Below, one piece after another: positions 16,772-24,627 of a DNA stretch of 33,868 nt (position 1 is its first letter; the number at the start of each line of letters is the position of its first letter). Source of the DNA: UBA4877 sp002399345 (GTDB taxonomy: Bacteria; Bacillota; Thermoanaerobacteria; Thermoanaerobacterales; UBA4877); NCBI GenBank assembly GCA_036752905.1, contig DAIORT010000015.1, positions 1 to 33,868 on the forward strand, given 5' to 3'. Made by a program: the position numbers and the translations under genes. The notes beneath the pieces are model-generated. The model was not told the origin of the DNA. It searched no databases and saw only the letters and a list, made by a program, of their open reading frames with translations.

Positions 16772-17567
16772 AGATATAACTATCGGCCAGTATGTACCGG
16801 GTGATTCGGTTATACATCGTCTTGATCCTAGAACAAAGATACTGCTTACCTTAATCTTTATAATTTCCCTTTTTATTATAACAAAGTTTTCAGGTTATCT
16901 CATAGCGGCTGTCTTTTTATTTGGCACGATATACTTATCGAAGGTGCCCATAAAATATATGTTTAAAGGACTTAAGGGTGTACTTGTAATATTGCTCATT
17001 ACTGTGATAATAAATATGTTTATGACTCCGGGCAGGGTACTATGGTCTTTTCTCTTTTTGAAAATAACATATGAGGGATTGAGACAGGCTGCTTTTATGG
17101 CATTGCGTCTTACTTTTTTGATTGTGGGTACTTCGCTTCTGACACTTACTACACCTCCTATTGTTATGACAGACGGCATAGAGTATTTTTTACAACCTTT
17201 TAAGCGTGTGGGTGTACCTGCTCACGAGTTAGCTATGATGATGACAATTGCCTTGAGATTTATTCCTACGTTGATGGATGAAACGGATAAAATAATGAAG
17301 GCGCAGATGGCAAGAGGTGCTGATTTCGAAAGCGGCAATGTTTTAAACAGGGCAAAGAGCATGGTGCCGCTGCTTGTACCTTTGTTTATCAGTGCATTCA
17401 GACGGGCGGATGAGCTGGCAGTTGCTATGGAAGCAAGGTGTTACAGAGGAGGGCAGGGCAGAACGCGGCTCCATAAGCTTGAGTATGAGCGTTCCGACTA
17501 TATAGCCTTTTTCTTTGTTTGTTTGATGGTGGGTTTGATAATCTGGAACAGGTACTGGATCTGGTAG
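16764..17567 (+). CDS. ecfT: ECF transporter transmembrane protein EcfT
   Basis: EcfT is the membrane scaffold joining the two ATPases to exchangeable S components. The start IRDITIGQYVPGDSVIHRLDPR is the classic EcfT N-terminus, followed by several membrane segments. The coupling-helix motifs with ARG appear as QMARGADFE and EARCYRGG. It begins with GTG inside ecfA2 and has 267 residues. truA follows two bases after the stop. Confidence 0.94.
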   Translation: MIRDITIGQYVPGDSVIHRLDPRTKILLTLIFIISLFIITKFSGYLIAAVFLFGTIYLSKVPIKYMFKGLKGVLVILLITVIINMFMTPGRVLWSFLFLKITYEGLRQAAFMALRLTFLIVGTSLLTLTTPPIVMTDGIEYFLQPFKRVGVPAHELAMMMTIALRFIPTLMDETDKIMKAQMARGADFESGNVLNRAKSMVPLLVPLFISAFRRADELAVAMEARCYRGGQGRTRLHKLEYERSDYIAFFFVCLMVGLIIWNRYWIW

Positions 17568-17569
17568 AT

Positions 17570-18304
17570 ATGAGAAATATAAAAATAAAGATAAGATATA
17601 AGGGTACGTCTTATTGCGGATGGCAGTCACAGAAGAATGGTGTAGCCGTGCAGGATGTGATAGAAAGGGCTATTGAGAGTATCGGCGGTGGCAAGGTTAA
17701 GCTGGTAGGTTCGGGAAGGACGGATGCGGGGGTTCATGCGTTGGGCCAGGCCGCTAACTTCACGACAGATTTATTGATGCCTGCCGGCAGATTACCGATG
17801 GCGCTTAATGCCAACTTGCCCGATGATATTGTGGTGTATGATGCCGAGGATGTGGGCCCCGGGTTTAATGCACAGTTTAATGCAGCGGGGAAAAGGTATT
17901 TGTACTGCATATGGAACTCCAGATTTAGGCCTGGCCTGTTTGATGAATATTGCTATCATTACCCTTTCCCTTTAGATACGACAAAGATGAAGGAAACCGT
18001 AAAGGTATTTATAGGTACACATGATTTTAAAAACTTTATGTCTACCGGAAGCAATGTAAAAAGTACAGTGCGTACAATATGGGGCATTAAACTTATTATT
18101 AAGGACGAACTCATATTCATAGACGTTAGAGGTAATGGTTTTTTATATAATATGGTAAGGAGAATAGCGGGATGCCTGGTCGATGTGGGAAGAGGAAACT
18201 TAGACATCTCAGCAGTTAAGGATTTGGTATATAACATCGGAGAATTAGACAAATATGTCACATTGCCCGCTAAAGGTTTATTTCTTGTTGAGGTATACTA
18301 TTGA
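17570..18304 (+). CDS. truA: tRNA pseudouridine(38-40) synthase TruA
   Basis: TruA isomerises uridines 38-40 in the anticodon arm. The catalytic aspartate lies in GSGRTDAGVHALGQAANF, and the C-terminal region FIDVRGNGFLYNMVRRIAGC is typical. The ATG at 17570 gives MRNIKIKIRYKGTSYCGWQ as expected; upstream in-frame starts fall inside ecfT and add non-conserved sequence. It has 244 residues. Its TGA stop is embedded in the -35 box of the rplM promoter. Confidence 0.96.
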   Translation: MRNIKIKIRYKGTSYCGWQSQKNGVAVQDVIERAIESIGGGKVKLVGSGRTDAGVHALGQAANFTTDLLMPAGRLPMALNANLPDDIVVYDAEDVGPGFNAQFNAAGKRYLYCIWNSRFRPGLFDEYCYHYPFPLDTTKMKETVKVFIGTHDFKNFMSTGSNVKSTVRTIWGIKLIIKDELIFIDVRGNGFLYNMVRRIAGCLVDVGRGNLDISAVKDLVYNIGELDKYVTLPAKGLFLVEVYY

Positions 18305-18329
18305 CATGTTGAAAAAATTTTATTATACT
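18301..18329 (+). promoter_or_regulatory. Sigma-A-type promoter for rplM-rpsI
   Basis: A consensus TTGACA at 18301-18306 and TATACT at 18324-18329 are separated by exactly 17 bases. The -35 box contains the TGA stop codon of truA. The predicted transcript starts near 18336, giving a leader of about 55 bases before rplM. Confidence 0.82.
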
Positions 18330-18335
18330 GGAAAC

Positions 18336-18390
18336 AGTGTCTTGGAAGCCCCGCTAATTCCGGATACTAAATTATTCTGGAGGGAAAAGA
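18336..18390 (+). promoter_or_regulatory. Candidate L13 autoregulatory leader of rplM
   Basis: The predicted 5' leader contains TCCGGA at 18359-18364 that can pair with TCTGGA at 18376-18381 (six pairs, one G-U). The second arm overlaps the GGAGGG ribosome-binding site, so pairing would hide it. Many Firmicutes have an L13-binding leader at this place, where L13 represses its own synthesis. I see the hairpin directly; L13 binding is inference and I did not match it to a family model. Confidence 0.5.
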
Positions 18391-18828
18391 ATGCAGAGCA
18401 CATATATAGCTAAGCCGCAGGAAGTAAAAAGAGGCTGGTATGTTATAGATGCAACAGATAAGCCGCTGGGCAGATTAGCCAGCGAGGTCGCTAAGATATT
18501 GACCGGCAAGAACAAGCCGATTTATACACCTCATGTTGATACAGGGGATTATTGTATAGTAATAAATGCTGAAAAAGTTTTGCTTACAGGTAAAAAGCTT
18601 GATAATAAAATTTATAGGCATTATTCCGGATATCCGGGTGGCCTAAAGGAAACTCCATACAGGGCAATGATTGCCAAAAAACCTGAATTTGTCATATATG
18701 AAGCAGTAAGGGGCATGATGCCCAAAAACCGGCTGGGTAGAAAAATGATAAAGAAATTAAAGGTATACAAGGGCTCGGAGCATAAGCATGAAGCTCAGAA
18801 ACCACAACCTATAGAGCTACACATATAA
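18391..18828 (+). CDS. rplM: Ribosomal protein uL13
   Basis: L13 is an early-assembling 50S protein. The core WYVIDATDKPLGRLASEVA, the segment HVDTGDYCIVINAEKVLLTG and the end YKGSEHKHEAQKPQPIEL are diagnostic. It has 145 residues. CTGGAGGG precedes the ATG and lies in the proposed regulatory hairpin. rpsI follows after 12 bases. Confidence 0.98.
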   Translation: MQSTYIAKPQEVKRGWYVIDATDKPLGRLASEVAKILTGKNKPIYTPHVDTGDYCIVINAEKVLLTGKKLDNKIYRHYSGYPGGLKETPYRAMIAKKPEFVIYEAVRGMMPKNRLGRKMIKKLKVYKGSEHKHEAQKPQPIELHI

Positions 18829-18840
18829 GGAGGGATACGA

Positions 18841-19230
18841 ATGGCAGCTTATTATTATGGAACGGGTAGAAGGAAAAATGCTGTAGCCAAGGTAAGATTA
18901 TATCCCGGCACCGGTAATTTTACCGTTAACGGAAAGACCCTGGACGAATACTTCGGCCTGGAGACGCTAAAGCAGATTATACGGCAGCCTTTGGAACTTA
19001 CTGATTCTATTAATAGATTCGATATAGTAGTGGAAGTAGCAAGCGGCGGACTTTCCGGCCAGGCCGGCGCCATAAGGCACGGCATAGCGCGTGCATTAGT
19101 CGAGGCTCAGCCTGATCTTAGGTCAGCCGTTAAAAAGGCAGGTTTTTTAACCCGTGACCCGAGAATGAAGGAAAGAAGAAAGTATGGCTTGAAAAAGGCC
19201 AGAAAAGCACCACAGTTCTCAAAGAGATAG
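18841..19230 (+). CDS. rpsI: Ribosomal protein uS9
   Basis: S9 contacts P-site tRNA through its C-terminal tail. The sequence YYYGTGRRKNAVAKVRLYPG, the middle GGLSGQAGAIRHGIARAL and the end RKYGLKKARKAPQFSKR are diagnostic; the terminal SKR is the tRNA-contacting tail. It has 129 residues. AAGGAGGG lies before the ATG. A terminator follows. Confidence 0.98.
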   Translation: MAAYYYGTGRRKNAVAKVRLYPGTGNFTVNGKTLDEYFGLETLKQIIRQPLELTDSINRFDIVVEVASGGLSGQAGAIRHGIARALVEAQPDLRSAVKKAGFLTRDPRMKERRKYGLKKARKAPQFSKR

Positions 19231-19241
19231 ATTATACGGAA

Positions 19242-19272
19242 AGGCGAGCATTTATATGCCCGTCTTTTTTTA
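19242..19272 (+). terminator. Rho-independent terminator after rpsI
   Basis: Arms AGGCGAGCAT (19242-19251) and ATGCCCGTCT (19256-19265) pair with one A-C mismatch and one G-U around a four-base loop, followed by a run of eight T. It marks the end of the conserved housekeeping block and isolates the CARF gene downstream. Confidence 0.88.
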
Positions 19273-19386
19273 ATGCTTATTATTAAATATAATTAAAGGA
19301 ATTTTACTGAAAATGCCGAAACATTATTTATTGCAATATAAACCACTTAATCTGATTGTGTGATTACAATAGGAGATGGGGTTTGA

Positions 19387-20559
19387 ATGATTAACTTAAT
19401 AACAACAGTTGGGACTTCACTTTTTAGAAATTATGGGATAGCGAGTAATGATGAGAATTATAAATGTATGGGAGACAAACCTTACGAGTGCTATCAAGAA
19501 TATCTAAATGAATCAAAACAAGTTGAAAGGGCTATCATCAGTTTTTATGATAATAAGGATAGTACAGACGACATTTCAGCGGAGATAAAAACTACAAAAA
19601 AAGTTAAAGAATCTTTAAATGCAGATATAGATGTATACCTGCTGGCCGCCGATACGATCATTTCGTGCCTGGCTGCAAACATTATAAAGTATTTTTTGGA
19701 AAAAGATGATATCAGAGTTCATTTTAATCCTGAACTGTATGTCATTAAAGGTTTACAGGTGCAGAATAGAAAAAAGTTTATAAATGAAGGATTAAGCAAT
19801 TTGATTACAAGAGTTAATACCATATTGAAGGAAAATAACCCCGGCAATGTGGCCTTTAATATATCTGGTGGTTATAAAGTCACCATACCGTACTTTACAC
19901 TTATGGCCCAGATAAATAGGTGCAGCACATATTATACTTTTGAAAATACTGAAGAACTCATAGAAATACCTGCTGCACCAATAAGTATCAATGATGAAAT
20001 GTTTAATAAATATAGAAAGGAATTTGAAGAATTAAGTTCATATATTAATGACTATGATAGATGGAAAAATAATCATCATGAATTTACAAACATAGCTAAA
20101 TCATGTATTGAAACATATGGTAATATAGCAAGCTTGTCTCCTATCGGCGAGATTTTATGGGGTAACTATAAAAATAAGTATGTTAGTTTTTTTGCAACGG
20201 ATGAGGTTGTTGGAAAGATAAAAGAAAATAAAGAGCTTGCTAATAAATTGCTAAAGATATTAGGTAATGAAGAAATACGTAAAAGAAAAACTGAGAAAAA
20301 AGGAAAACATCTGGTTTATGATGACGGAAATAATGGATTTAGGATTATTTATATTGATCATGATGATAAGATATATGTCTATGCTGCTTTTGATCATGAA
20401 CCTGATGAGTTAAAATTTCTTGATGATCCTAAGCAAAGTAATAAGATGGAGGATTATGATTTCGAGTATTATGCAATAAATAAACAAGCACTTACTTCAG
20501 GAAAAAGTGATTGGCTTGAAAAGCCACCCCTCCTGCCACCATTCCGCCGGCGGACATAG
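19387..20559 (+). CDS. CARF-RelE fusion effector (Cami1-like), CRISPR type III accessory
   Basis: The N-terminal 200 residues look like a CARF sensor of the Csm6/Csx1/TIGR02619 group. TTVGTSLFRNYG at residues 6-17 fits the first ligand loop, and NISGGYKVTIPYFTLM at 158-173 fits the second; such domains bind cyclic oligoadenylate. Residues about 265-345 (ATDEVVGKIKENKELANKLL, then RKRKTEKKGKHLVYDDGN and FRIIYIDHDDKIYVYAAF) resemble a RelE-type mRNA interferase. The pair recalls Cami1, which cuts mRNA on the ribosome. There is no HEPN RxxxxH motif. The last 11 residues (PPLLPPFRRRT) are encoded by an antisense OPT-transporter remnant, so the native C-terminus was altered. ATG follows AGGAGATGGGG. 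CARF call firm; RelE call from pattern only. Confidence 0.8.
   Translation: MINLITTVGTSLFRNYGIASNDENYKCMGDKPYECYQEYLNESKQVERAIISFYDNKDSTDDISAEIKTTKKVKESLNADIDVYLLAADTIISCLAANIIKYFLEKDDIRVHFNPELYVIKGLQVQNRKKFINEGLSNLITRVNTILKENNPGNVAFNISGGYKVTIPYFTLMAQINRCSTYYTFENTEELIEIPAAPISINDEMFNKYRKEFEELSSYINDYDRWKNNHHEFTNIAKSCIETYGNIASLSPIGEILWGNYKNKYVSFFATDEVVGKIKENKELANKLLKILGNEEIRKRKTEKKGKHLVYDDGNNGFRIIYIDHDDKIYVYAAFDHEPDELKFLDDPKQSNKMEDYDFEYYAINKQALTSGKSDWLEKPPLLPPFRRRT
20516..20524. other. Recombination junction: CARF gene 3' end against OPT remnant
   Basis: Left of this point the plus strand encodes the CARF-RelE protein to residue about 378. Right of it the minus strand encodes conserved N-terminal OPT-transporter sequence that ends abruptly after SAGGMVAGGVAF. 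The two homologies meet within a few bases, so a deletion or insertion event joined them. I see no flanking direct repeat or inverted repeat that names the mechanism. Confidence 0.7.
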
Positions 20560-20746
20560 CCGTATGGGTTACATTTACCTCATTTAGGTTCGTGCTACCC
20601 AATGCCTTCAAAACAGTTAATGAAAGAATAGCCACAAATATGGTAGGCCATGGCAGAGCACCCATGCGCAGGGCAACATACATAGAACTGGTGGTAATAA
20701 GTGCAGATCCCAGCGCACCGAGTATCATACCGCGGAGTGTAAATTG
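20519..20746 (-). pseudogene. N-terminal remnant of an OPT-family oligopeptide transporter
   Basis: Read on the minus strand, this stretch encodes QFTLRGMILGALGSALITTS, then SSMYVALRMGALPWPTIFVA and VNVTHTAMSAGGMVAGGVAF. That pattern resembles the first membrane segments of bacterial OPT-family peptide transporters. About 75 residues remain of a protein normally of 500 or more; the rest is missing at the junction with the CARF gene. No ATG is in frame upstream of the conserved part, although an AGGGGG sequence and a TTG in another frame lie nearby. It is a decaying fragment, not a functional gene. Confidence 0.72.
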
Positions 20747-20965
20747 ATCAACCCCCTGTATTGACAGCTGTTTATATCAGCTATTGTATCATAAAACTTT
20801 ACCTATTGTTATTGAAAATTTAGTTATATTCTACTGTCATAACAATCACTTGTCAATACTTTAACAATAAATTATGTGCTGTTTGGCAGGAATAACAAAT
20901 TTTATGTTGTATTAATAAAGTAAGAGGAAACAAATGCAGTTAATAATTATTAGGGGGGATAGCTA
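20747..20965. other. Intergenic region between OPT remnant and fhs
   Basis: This AT-rich stretch holds no convincing gene. It would have been the divergent promoter region between the former transporter gene (minus strand) and fhs (plus strand). I see only weak promoter-like sequences and no clear riboswitch or terminator. The fhs ribosome-binding site AGGGGGGAT sits at its right edge. Confidence 0.5.
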
Positions 20966-22636
20966 TTGAATACAGATATTGAAATAGCACAGAAAGCAAA
21001 GATGAAACCCATTAAAGAAATAGCGGAAGGCCTGGGACTCACGGAGGACGATATAGAACTATACGGAAAGTATAAGGCAAAGGTCAGCCTTAATGTAATG
21101 GACAAACTTAAGGATAAACAGGACGGAAAGCTTATCCTGGTTACTGCAATCAACCCGACACCGGCAGGAGAGGGGAAGACCACAATCACTGTGGGTCTGG
21201 GCCAGGCCTTAAACCGGCTGGGCAAGAAGGCCGTGATCGCGCTTCGTGAACCGTCATTAGGCCCCAGCTTTGGCATAAAGGGAGGAGCGGCAGGCGGCGG
21301 TTATTCCCAGGTGATACCTATGGAGGATATAAACCTCCACTTTACCGGAGACATACATGCTGTTACCACAGCTCACAACCTGCTCTCCGCTATAATCGAT
21401 AACCATATGCAGCAAGGTAACGAGCTGGGCATAGACCCTCGGAGGATCACATGGAAGAGAGTAATGGACATGAACGACAGGGCGCTGAGACATATAGTGG
21501 TCGGCCTGGGCGGTAAGCCGAACGGGGTGCCGAGGGAGGATGGATTTGACATATCCGTCGCCTCCGAGGTCATGGCTATACTTTGCCTTTCCAATAATCT
21601 TACCGACCTCAAAGAAAGATTGTCAAAAATTATAATCGGATATACATATGACGACAAGCCTGTAACAGCAAAAGATCTACATGCACAGGGGGCCATGGCG
21701 CTGCTTTTAAAAGATGCCATTAATCCCAACCTCGTGCAGACACTGGAAAATACGCCAGCCTTTGTCCACGGCGGGCCGTTTGCAAACATAGCCCATGGAT
21801 GTAACAGCGTGGTTGCCACAAAGATGGGGTTGAAGCTGGCCGATTATACGGTCACTGAGGCAGGTTTCGGTGCTGACCTCGGAGCAGAAAAATTCTTTGA
21901 TATCAAGTGCAGGTATGCAGGGCTGAAACCCGATGCAACGGTGCTGGTAGCCAGTATAAGGGCGCTTAAAAACCACGGTGGGGTCAAAAAACAGGACCTG
22001 TCCAAAGAAAATGTTGAGGCCTTAAAGAAAGGCTTCGAAAATCTGGAAAAACAAGCGGAGAACATAGCCAAATTCGGTGTGCCCATGGTTGTTGCTATCA
22101 ACAGATTTCCCACAGACACCGATGCGGAAGTTGATTTTGTCTATAAAAGATGTGCGCATCTGGGCATACCAGTCGCATTGGCGAACGTATGGGAAAAGGG
22201 TGGGGAAGGAGGCATGGATTTAGCGAGTAAGCTGCTCGATGTACTTGGAAGCGAAAAGACAAATTACAAACCCCTGTATGAGCTTAATGCGGGAGTAAAA
22301 CAAAAGATAGAGGCCATTACAAAAGAAATATACGGCGCCGACGGGGTCGATTATACAAAGTCGGCAGAAAAGGATATCGCCTCCATAGAAAAAATGGGCC
22401 TGGGGAATCTGGCCGTATGTATGGCTAAGACACAGTACTCGCTCTCAGATGATCCCAGCCTGATGGGGCGGCCGAGGGGATTCAGGATAACAGTAAATCA
22501 GGTTAGGCCGTCAGCCGGCGCAGGATTTCTGGTTGCTTTAACAGGTTCAATTATGACCATGCCCGGTCTCCCTAGGCATCCTGCAGCATATAACATGGAT
22601 ATAGATGAAAATGGAAGGATTACCGGTCTATTTTAA
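20966..22636 (+). CDS. fhs: Formate-tetrahydrofolate ligase
   Basis: It makes 10-formyltetrahydrofolate from formate, THF and ATP in one-carbon metabolism, including the Wood-Ljungdahl methyl branch. The nucleotide-binding motif NPTPAGEGKTTITVGLGQAL is present, followed by REPSLGPSFGIKGGAAGGGY and the HFTGDIHAV block. The end SAGAGFLVALTGSIMTMPGL is typical. The 556-residue length matches the monofunctional enzyme. It uses a TTG start eight bases after AGGGGGGAT. By eye its coding is richer in G and C than the CARF gene before it. It stands alone, without folD or other pathway genes nearby. Confidence 0.97.
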   Translation: MNTDIEIAQKAKMKPIKEIAEGLGLTEDDIELYGKYKAKVSLNVMDKLKDKQDGKLILVTAINPTPAGEGKTTITVGLGQALNRLGKKAVIALREPSLGPSFGIKGGAAGGGYSQVIPMEDINLHFTGDIHAVTTAHNLLSAIIDNHMQQGNELGIDPRRITWKRVMDMNDRALRHIVVGLGGKPNGVPREDGFDISVASEVMAILCLSNNLTDLKERLSKIIIGYTYDDKPVTAKDLHAQGAMALLLKDAINPNLVQTLENTPAFVHGGPFANIAHGCNSVVATKMGLKLADYTVTEAGFGADLGAEKFFDIKCRYAGLKPDATVLVASIRALKNHGGVKKQDLSKENVEALKKGFENLEKQAENIAKFGVPMVVAINRFPTDTDAEVDFVYKRCAHLGIPVALANVWEKGGEGGMDLASKLLDVLGSEKTNYKPLYELNAGVKQKIEAITKEIYGADGVDYTKSAEKDIASIEKMGLGNLAVCMAKTQYSLSDDPSLMGRPRGFRITVNQVRPSAGAGFLVALTGSIMTMPGLPRHPAAYNMDIDENGRITGLF

Positions 22637-22671
22637 TAGTAACTTTAAAATTACTTTTGGTAATGAGTTGT

Positions 22672-22704
22672 GGGGACATCTCAATACGGTTATGGGATGT
22701 CCTC
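22672..22704 (+). terminator. Hairpin after fhs, probable terminator
   Basis: Arms at 22672-22682 (GGGGACATCTC) and 22694-22704 (GGGATGTCCTC) form eleven pairs, two of them G-U, around an 11-base loop, 36 bases after the fhs stop. The sequence after it, GATTTCTGTT, is only weakly T-rich, so it may be an inefficient terminator or an mRNA-end stabiliser. Confidence 0.55.
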
Positions 22705-22836
22705 GATTTCTGTTAAAGTTCAAAGCCGGTTTAATTATTGATTGTTTGAGCTGTTAATCATTTTGATAAGTTTGTTGATTTCCAAGCAAACCGGACTCAG
22801 ACAATATCTGTTTTAAAAGCTGTATAGACCTATCCT
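22705..22836. other. Gene-poor region between fhs hairpin and a 45-codon open frame
   Basis: Together with the flanks, 22637-23009 lacks an established gene. A short minus-strand run of about 25 sense codons is seen near 22735-22825 but has stops on both sides and no recognisable family. I see no repeats, tRNA or insertion-sequence ends. It may be decayed coding DNA. Confidence 0.4.
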
Positions 22837-22974
22837 ATGGAGAAAATCATCAAAGTTGAAAGATTAGCTGATATGATTGCTTTATATGAAGATATAACTC
22901 CAATACCTATAGAAAATATTAAAGATATAACAATAATTGATGGGATTATTGAATATGAACGTAAAGTAACATAA
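22837..22974 (+). CDS. Small open frame, 45 codons, unknown; possibly a gene remnant
   Basis: It reads MEKIIKVERLADMIALYED, then ITPIPIENIKDITIIDGIIE and a basic end. I do not recognise a family. The composition is coding-like, with mixed amphipathic sequence and no low complexity, but there is no good ribosome-binding site before the ATG. It ends 35 bases before the symporter gene. It could be a leader-type small protein of that gene or the leftover of a larger gene in a degraded region. Confidence 0.3.
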   Translation: MEKIIKVERLADMIALYEDITPIPIENIKDITIIDGIIEYERKVT

Positions 22975-23009
22975 AATAATGATATTGTTTAAATTTAGGG
23001 GGGATTTTT

Positions 23010-24434
23010 GTGGATGCAATAGCATGGATAGGTGTTATGTTTATTATTGCGGTAATTATTAGAGCAAAGGTGCCTTTTGTTGGGAAACTACTTATACCGG
23101 CTTCTCTTATTGCAGGTATAGTTGGATTTATTTTTATGAATACAACCGGACTTGGATCAACTACAGCAGACACATATAGTAATATAGCCGGGCAACTGTA
23201 CACCTTTATGTTTATCAACCTAGGAATTACTCTTGCTTCTAAAAACGAAGTAAGTGATAAAAAGGATTCAGGGAAAAAGATTAAAAGTTTAAAAGATTTA
23301 CGTTCAAAAATGAGTAACAGCCCGTTCTCAGGAATATTTGGCATGGGTTCTTATTGGGCTTTAGCGTATGCTTTCCAAGCACTCATTGGGTTTGGAGTTC
23401 TGTATATAATAGGTAAACATTGGTCTATGAATCCAACGTACGGTCTGCTTGTACCGTTTGGTTTTGCCCAAGGACCGGGACAAGCTGTTATATATGGAAC
23501 AGAAATGGAAGCTGCCGGTTGGGAAAGTGCTATACAGGTAGGCATGATATTTGCTGCTGTTGGTTTCCTTGTTGCCTTCATATTTGGAGTGCCGTATGCA
23601 AGAGAAGGTATCAAAAAGGGGATTGCTTGTTCTAAGATTAAGCTTGGTAATGATTTATCTAGAGGTTTTTACGAGCCTGAAGATCAAGAAACTTATGGAA
23701 GGTTAACCACATACGGAGGTAACTTAGATACATTAACTTTTCATTTAGCTTTGATTGGAGTATCCTGGATTCTTGGTTTATACGTGGGTAAATTGTGGAA
23801 GCTGATTCCCGGATATTTCGGATCGCTTTTCTCAAATCTTTTGTTTTTTAATGGTATGCTTTGCGCTTATGCTATACGTTGGATTCTTGGGAAAATGGGA
23901 CTTCATAAATATCTTGATAGAGGCACTCAAAACCGTATAACTGCAACATGTACCGATATAATGGTTGCGGCTACCTTTATGGCAATTAACTTTGATATAG
24001 TAAAAAGATGGATGGTTCCTATCCTAATAGTATGTGTAATTGAATCGATTGTAACTTGGATTACTCTTAACTATTTTGGCCCTCGCTTTGGTGGTGAGAA
24101 TGATTTTGAGAGAGTTTTAGGGGAATGGGGAACCGTTACCGGGACAAATGCAACAGGCTTAGCGCTTGTTCGTATAGTCGATCCTGAAGTAGAGACAACA
24201 ACAGCGGCAGAACTAGGACCGGCCAATATTGTAAATGTTCCCGCATCATATATTGTGATGCCTTCCATTTTAGCGTATGCTGCCGGTACGATGTCTTTTC
24301 GGGCAATGTTTATCAGTCTTATAAGTGTAATTATAGGATATCTGATATTTATGCGAGTAATAGGTGTTTGGGGAAAGAAGACTTTTGATATTAGAAAAGG
24401 TGAGAAGTATAAGGATGGCAAGATTATAAAATAA
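23010..24434 (+). CDS. Sodium/glutamate symporter-family (GltS-like) transporter
   Basis: This is a 474-residue hydrophobic protein with about ten membrane segments. The motif LLVPFGFAQGPGQAVIYGTE at about residues 148-167 and the related second-half region TGTNATGLALVRIVDPEVET fit the re-entrant loops of the ESS/GltS family, which exchanges sodium for glutamate. A charged cytoplasmic loop rich in Lys and Ser lies near residues 75-105. Translation starts with GTG after AGGGGGGAT. The true substrate is not shown by sequence. No clear terminator is seen in the 193 bases before the CRISPR operon. Confidence 0.82.
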   Translation: MDAIAWIGVMFIIAVIIRAKVPFVGKLLIPASLIAGIVGFIFMNTTGLGSTTADTYSNIAGQLYTFMFINLGITLASKNEVSDKKDSGKKIKSLKDLRSKMSNSPFSGIFGMGSYWALAYAFQALIGFGVLYIIGKHWSMNPTYGLLVPFGFAQGPGQAVIYGTEMEAAGWESAIQVGMIFAAVGFLVAFIFGVPYAREGIKKGIACSKIKLGNDLSRGFYEPEDQETYGRLTTYGGNLDTLTFHLALIGVSWILGLYVGKLWKLIPGYFGSLFSNLLFFNGMLCAYAIRWILGKMGLHKYLDRGTQNRITATCTDIMVAATFMAINFDIVKRWMVPILIVCVIESIVTWITLNYFGPRFGGENDFERVLGEWGTVTGTNATGLALVRIVDPEVETTTAAELGPANIVNVPASYIVMPSILAYAAGTMSFRAMFISLISVIIGYLIFMRVIGVWGKKTFDIRKGEKYKDGKIIK

Positions 24435-24627
24435 CCGTTCCTCTATGTGAACTCGGGCATTATGGCGAAATTCATGCTGTATATACTGCATCAAACCACC
24501 TCGCTATATACCTTATTCCTGTCATTGGTCAATTAAAATATTAAAAATGCGAAAAAGATATAAAAAATGAAAAAAGTATGTCGATAATTATTAATGAAGT
24601 GTGCAATTAAAATAAAGGGGGATTTAT

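Noticed and set aside
19266..19294. TATAAT at 19289-19294 as a promoter of the CARF-RelE gene
   Set aside because: The only sequence at -35 distance is the T run of the rpsI terminator, a poor match. A promoter must exist nearby but I cannot place it.
19387..20559. Classification of the upstream CARF gene as a HEPN ribonuclease (Csm6/Csx1)
   Set aside because: No RxxxxH motif is present in the C-terminal half; the pattern fits RelE better.
20747..20965. Folate-type riboswitch upstream of fhs
   Set aside because: No convincing multi-stem structure was seen in this AT-rich stretch; a covariance-model scan would be needed to claim one.
21373..21819. Antisense open frame of 148 codons inside fhs
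   Set aside because: It mirrors the codon pattern of fhs on the other strand and shows no family features.
22735..22825. Minus-strand frame of about 25 codons resembling a gene end
   Set aside because: It is closed by stops on both sides and resembles no family I can name; kept only as part of the decayed-region note.
24435..24627. Imperfect palindrome near ATGCTGTATATACTGCAT as terminator or operator
   Set aside because: The arms have mismatches and no T run follows, so it was not called.
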